DNA of 6,739 bases from Microcaldota archaeon (GTDB taxonomy: Archaea > Micrarchaeota > Micrarchaeia > Anstonellales > Bilamarchaeaceae). Below are positions 5,121 through 6,739 of this stretch, piece by piece. The stretch covers positions 16,784 through 23,522 of the forward strand of contig DUGF01000074.1 in the NCBI GenBank assembly GCA_013331535.1. The letters are read 5' to 3'. The notes below the pieces were generated by a model that saw nothing but the letters and a program-made list of their open reading frames with translations, did not search any database and was not told where the DNA came from. Both the position numbers and the translations under genes were made by a program. Position 1 is the first letter of the stretch. Each line of letters begins with the position of its first letter.

Positions 5121-5128
5121 CTTAAAAT
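5121..5128 (+). promoter_or_regulatory. TATA box of the transglutaminase/TPR gene
   Basis: CTTAAAAT is centred 24.5 nt upstream of ATG 5149 with no ribosome binding site, so the gene probably has its own leaderless transcript separate from the pilin operon. Confidence 0.55.
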
Positions 5129-5148
5129 TTACCCGTAGAATTAGTTGT

Positions 5149-6387
5149 ATGCCCGACGACCAAGTTTTGATTCCACAGCAAACAAGAAGACCTCCCATGG
5201 GCGAAGAGATACGAAGAGAACGTCTTAGACCAGAGAATGAAAACAGAGAACTCACCACCACTAAATCTCTGGACAAACTGGCGCCACAAACACAGATTAA
5301 TCCAATGCTTTTGGATCCGAGATACAACGAAGAAATAAACCGAAATCTAGAGCGTGCATTAGTTGCGTATTATCCAAAGAGACCAATAACTGATTTGACA
5401 ACTACAGAAAAAATAAATCTTGTTCTGTCTGCAATGAAAGATAGAGAATTGTTTGGTTTTTCGTATATATCAAATCCGTCAGTTCCTCCAAAAACTGCAG
5501 AAGAAACGTATGCCTTAAGGCAGGGCGACTGCGACGAATTATCAAGAATATTTGTGATCCTTGGAGAGCGAGTTGGTCTAAATGACATTTCACAATTTTA
5601 TGTGAATTTCAGAGATAGAAGCCTCGGAGAGGATTTCGGGCATGCGGGGGTATTCTATGTAGAAGGTTCTATCTTTTACATCGATCCGGCAACAGACAAA
5701 AAAAGAGAATTCGGACAGAAATTCAAAACATTAAACCAAGCCATGGCAGACCAAAGCTTTAGAAGGTGGATAACGGATATAGGTCTTCAAACTTCCGGAA
5801 GAACCGGAAAAATTGAAATCAATGACATCGGGGCTATTCCCGGGAAAGCTGGGTGTGAGGCGCTTTACTATTTTGAATATGGGGCATATACTTTCGATAA
5901 TCAAAAATGGAGAGAAGCTCTGGAAAATTTCAAAAAAGCAGAAGAGAAGGGAATGAAGAGTGCTCGGGTTTATTTTAATATCGGCCAGGCATATTATCAA
6001 CTAGATTTATACTCAGAGGCCGCTTCATATTTTGAACAGGCTGTTAAGAAGAAAACCGACGCAAATTATTACGAATATCTGGGTTCATCCTACTTCCATG
6101 CAACAAATTACAAAAAAGCCGTTGAAGCGTTTTCGGCTCAGTTGAAGTTTGAACCAAACAATCGAGCTGCTTTATTAAGTTTAGGAACTGCATGCAATGA
6201 AGCTGCAGAAAAAGCGATGAACGATGGTGCTGAACAAGATGCATTCGTGTTTTTTATGCGTGCTAAAAGTCCGTTAATGAAAATTGCCCACGACCAGAAT
6301 TCAACTCAAATTGAGCGTGAAAATGCAAAGAAACTTCTTGAGAGTGTGGATTCAAGACTGAAAGAACTTAAGACGAAAATAAAATAG
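5149..6387 (+). CDS. Transglutaminase-fold cysteine protease-like domain fused to TPR repeats
   Basis: 412 residues with no signal peptide or membrane segment. The first 55 residues are polar and probably disordered. A transglutaminase-like core (about 58-215) follows with a complete-looking triad. Cys128 lies in GDCDELSRIFVILGERVGL (126-144), the nucleophile motif of the superfamily; His165 is in GHAGVFYVEG; Asp179 is in FYIDPATD. C-terminal TPR-like units follow at about 237-270, 271-304, 306-338 and 339-372, with typical A/G/Y positions (NIGQAYYQLDLYSEAASYFEQA). A helical end with a basic coiled-coil-like tail follows. TPRs bind partner proteins and the core may cleave or crosslink amides, so a protein-processing role is possible, but the substrate is unknown and many such domains are non-catalytic. 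Its own TATA box suggests independent control. It ends directly against the stop of the lipoprotein gene on the other strand. Confidence 0.87.
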   Translation: MPDDQVLIPQQTRRPPMGEEIRRERLRPENENRELTTTKSLDKLAPQTQINPMLLDPRYNEEINRNLERALVAYYPKRPITDLTTTEKINLVLSAMKDRELFGFSYISNPSVPPKTAEETYALRQGDCDELSRIFVILGERVGLNDISQFYVNFRDRSLGEDFGHAGVFYVEGSIFYIDPATDKKREFGQKFKTLNQAMADQSFRRWITDIGLQTSGRTGKIEINDIGAIPGKAGCEALYYFEYGAYTFDNQKWREALENFKKAEEKGMKSARVYFNIGQAYYQLDLYSEAASYFEQAVKKKTDANYYEYLGSSYFHATNYKKAVEAFSAQLKFEPNNRAALLSLGTACNEAAEKAMNDGAEQDAFVFFMRAKSPLMKIAHDQNSTQIERENAKKLLESVDSRLKELKTKIK

Positions 6388-6669
6388 TTATTGGGTTCTA
6401 CCCACGGGTCGAGCTTTAAGTTTAGGAAGTTCAAAATGCCGTTGTTTTTCTCCAGCATCTTTTTTTTCTGGCACAACTCCAGTATCCCCAGCATTCAGCC
6501 TTTCTTTTGGGGTTCTGGTATCTTCTTCAACCTTAGTTACGACCTGTGGTTTTCCCATATCTCTTGCACCTTCTTCCAATACTGAAGTTCTCGGAGGCTT
6601 GCAACTAACTATTGAAGTAGATATTATTAATATTGTCGAAGCCGCACGCGCGGCGGTTCTTAATCGCAT
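6388..6669 (-). CDS. Small putative lipoprotein
   Basis: 93 residues. An N-terminus with two basic residues and more at 5 and 8 (MRLRTAAR) is followed by the hydrophobic stretch AASTILIISTSIVS and Cys23. IVSC (20-23) fits a lipobox, so Cys23 could be the lipidated first residue after signal cleavage. The mature 71 residues are charged and rich in Pro, Lys and Glu with almost no hydrophobic core (EKKDAGEKQRHFELPKLKAR), so probably disordered, like a linker or a surface tether. No family recognised. Support for it being real: ATG 6669 has TTTTTATT centred 27.5 nt upstream, the same leaderless spacing as the other minus-strand genes here, and a signal-type N-terminus. Archaeal lipidation is not well defined outside haloarchaea, so it could simply be a cleaved or anchored small secreted protein. 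The stop abuts the stop of the convergent transglutaminase/TPR gene. Confidence 0.6.
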   Translation of the reverse strand: MRLRTAARAASTILIISTSIVSCKPPRTSVLEEGARDMGKPQVVTKVEEDTRTPKERLNAGDTGVVPEKKDAGEKQRHFELPKLKARPVGRTQ

Positions 6670-6692
6670 GTTTTAGTTTATGGATGAGAGGG

Positions 6693-6700
6693 AATAAAAA
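6693..6700 (-). promoter_or_regulatory. TATA-like box of the putative lipoprotein gene
   Basis: TTTTTATT on the minus strand is centred 27.5 nt before ATG 6669, the leaderless spacing seen for the glycosyltransferase and rtcA. Confidence 0.45.
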
Positions 6701-6739
6701 GATTACGAAACAGTCAGCGTTCCGAATTTTCCCCTTGTT

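Noticed and set aside
6391..6585. 64-residue plus-strand open frame opposite the lipoprotein
   Set aside because: Phe/Ser-rich composition typical of an antisense frame, no TATA box or ribosome binding site; the minus-strand frame has a signal peptide and a well-placed promoter.
1..6739. CRISPR array, insertion sequence, toxin-antitoxin or defence system
   Set aside because: No regularly spaced repeats, transposase motifs or recognisable defence proteins are visible.

Overview
The window looks archaeal. A class II tRNA-Leu gene is interrupted by introns with bulge-helix-bulge splice sites. Two short genes carry class III (type IV pilin-like) signal peptides with a G|Q cut site and Glu at +5. 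Several genes have an A/T-rich TATA element centred 24-28 nt upstream of the start codon with no ribosome binding site (leaderless pattern), while others have GAGGT or GGTGA Shine-Dalgarno sites. The base composition is AT-rich, the genes are small and closely packed, and a Cys-repeat surface protein and a non-canonical tRNA intron are present. This suits a DPANN-type lineage (Micrarchaeota, Diapherotrites or similar), but that placement is inference only.

Layout. Bases 1-1047 (minus) hold the N-terminal 349 residues of a processive, membrane-bound family 2 glycosyltransferase cut by the window edge. It diverges from a tRNA-Leu(CAA) gene at 1108-1275 (plus). The tRNA appears to carry two introns: an unusual 48-nt one in the D-loop (about 1123-1170) and a 36-nt one at the canonical 37/38 site (1194-1229). 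Removing both leaves a textbook 84-nt tRNA. A palindromic TATA element at 1071-1078 sits at a usable distance from both. Next comes a 417-residue membrane-anchored, exported protein with a four-fold 25-residue cysteine repeat (1344-2597, plus). It converges with rtcA, RNA 3'-phosphate cyclase (2612-3631, minus), across a 14-base gap.

The 333-base stretch 3632-3964 has no protein gene. It holds a striking candidate structured RNA (3711-3861): a perfect 12-bp closing stem around a branched core, then a second long hairpin. The promoter of a plus-strand operon follows. That operon encodes a 145-residue predicted beta-sandwich protein, a small pilin with a four-cysteine tail, and a second pilin (3965-5099). 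A separately promoted 412-residue transglutaminase-fold/TPR protein follows (5149-6387). Its stop codon directly abuts the stop of a small minus-strand putative lipoprotein (6388-6669).

How it fits together. Much of the window concerns the cell surface: glycosyltransferase, Cys-rich ectodomain protein, pilins and lipoprotein. rtcA, the two-intron tRNA and the candidate ncRNA form an RNA theme. Archaeal tRNA splicing endonuclease leaves 2',3'-cyclic phosphates and RtcA makes such ends, but any functional link here is inference. The most notable items are the D-loop intron and the unassigned structured RNA at 3711-3861.
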